Shown here: positions 6,655 to 6,720 of the stretch, one piece after another | Position numbering within the stretch: position 1 is the first letter of the stretch | Layout of the letters: each line of letters starts with the position of its first letter | Assembly: GCA_028714055.1 (NCBI GenBank) | Contig: JAQTNB010000066.1 | Location: 1-6,720 of the forward strand | Source of the DNA: Candidatus Omnitrophota bacterium | Lineage (GTDB): Bacteria; Omnitrophota; Gorgyraeia; Gygaellales; Profunditerraquicolaceae | Direction of reading: 5' to 3' | DNA: 6,720 nt | The notes under the pieces: model-generated | Told to the model about the DNA's origin: nothing | Seen by the model: the letters and a program-made list of their open reading frames with translations, nothing else | The model's database searches: none | Made by a program: the position numbers and the translations under genes

Positions 6655-6720
6655 ATGATGCGCAGCGAACAAAGAATCAGGGCGGGCCTGTTTTATGCAA
6701 GCGTGGTTGTCTTTGTCGTC
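6655..6720 (+). CDS. Start of a membrane-anchored protein (3' end outside window)
   Basis: An ATG at 6655 (or the next codon, 6658) opens a frame to the window edge. It encodes 22 residues: a short basic head (MMRSEQRIR) and the start of a hydrophobic segment (AGLFYASVVVFVV) that looks like a membrane anchor with the N-terminus inside. It lies ten bases after the PilZ stop on the same strand. The ribosome site is weak. Too little is visible to name it; similar short N-termini occur on many inner-membrane proteins, including PEGA-domain proteins of uncultured bacteria, but that is only a guess. Confidence 0.5.
   Translation, partial: MMRSEQRIRAGLFYASVVVFVV

Overview
The window is a gene-dense, GC-rich (by eye roughly 55-60 %) bacterial chromosome segment with every gene on the + strand. 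It holds six complete or nearly complete genes, a 5'-truncated gene at the left edge and the first codons of another at the right edge. Spacers are 24, 20, 19, -14 (overlap), 9, 5 and about 10 bases. I see no rho-independent terminator or convincing internal promoter, so the simplest reading is one long operon whose promoter and terminator both lie outside the window. Nothing points to phage, transposons, CRISPR, tRNA or rRNA. The protein sequences resemble those of uncultured, free-living Gram-negative-type lineages such as Omnitrophota or deltaproteobacteria-related groups. That placement comes from family resemblance only and is not secure.

Left part (1-1175), translation factors: the C-terminal end of an elongation factor G, probably of the EF-G-like paralogue type, followed by a 233-residue protein with the C-terminal TGS/DUF933 region of the ATPase YchF. 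This second protein has lost the P-loop and the base-recognition motif, so it looks like a nucleotidase-less YchF relative. It is the most unusual gene here.

Middle (1196-6087), a folate/one-carbon block: purH (10-formyl-THF-dependent end of purine synthesis), folC (folate polyglutamylation and possibly dihydrofolate synthesis), mnmE (5,10-methylene-THF-dependent tRNA wobble-uridine modification) and folE (GTP cyclohydrolase I, first step of pterin/folate synthesis). Two genes make or retain folate and two spend one-carbon folates. All four keep their diagnostic catalytic motifs.

Right part (6093-6720): a PilZ-domain protein with a charged linker and a short C-terminal heptad helix, probably a cyclic-di-GMP effector, then the start of an unidentified membrane-anchored protein cut by the window edge.
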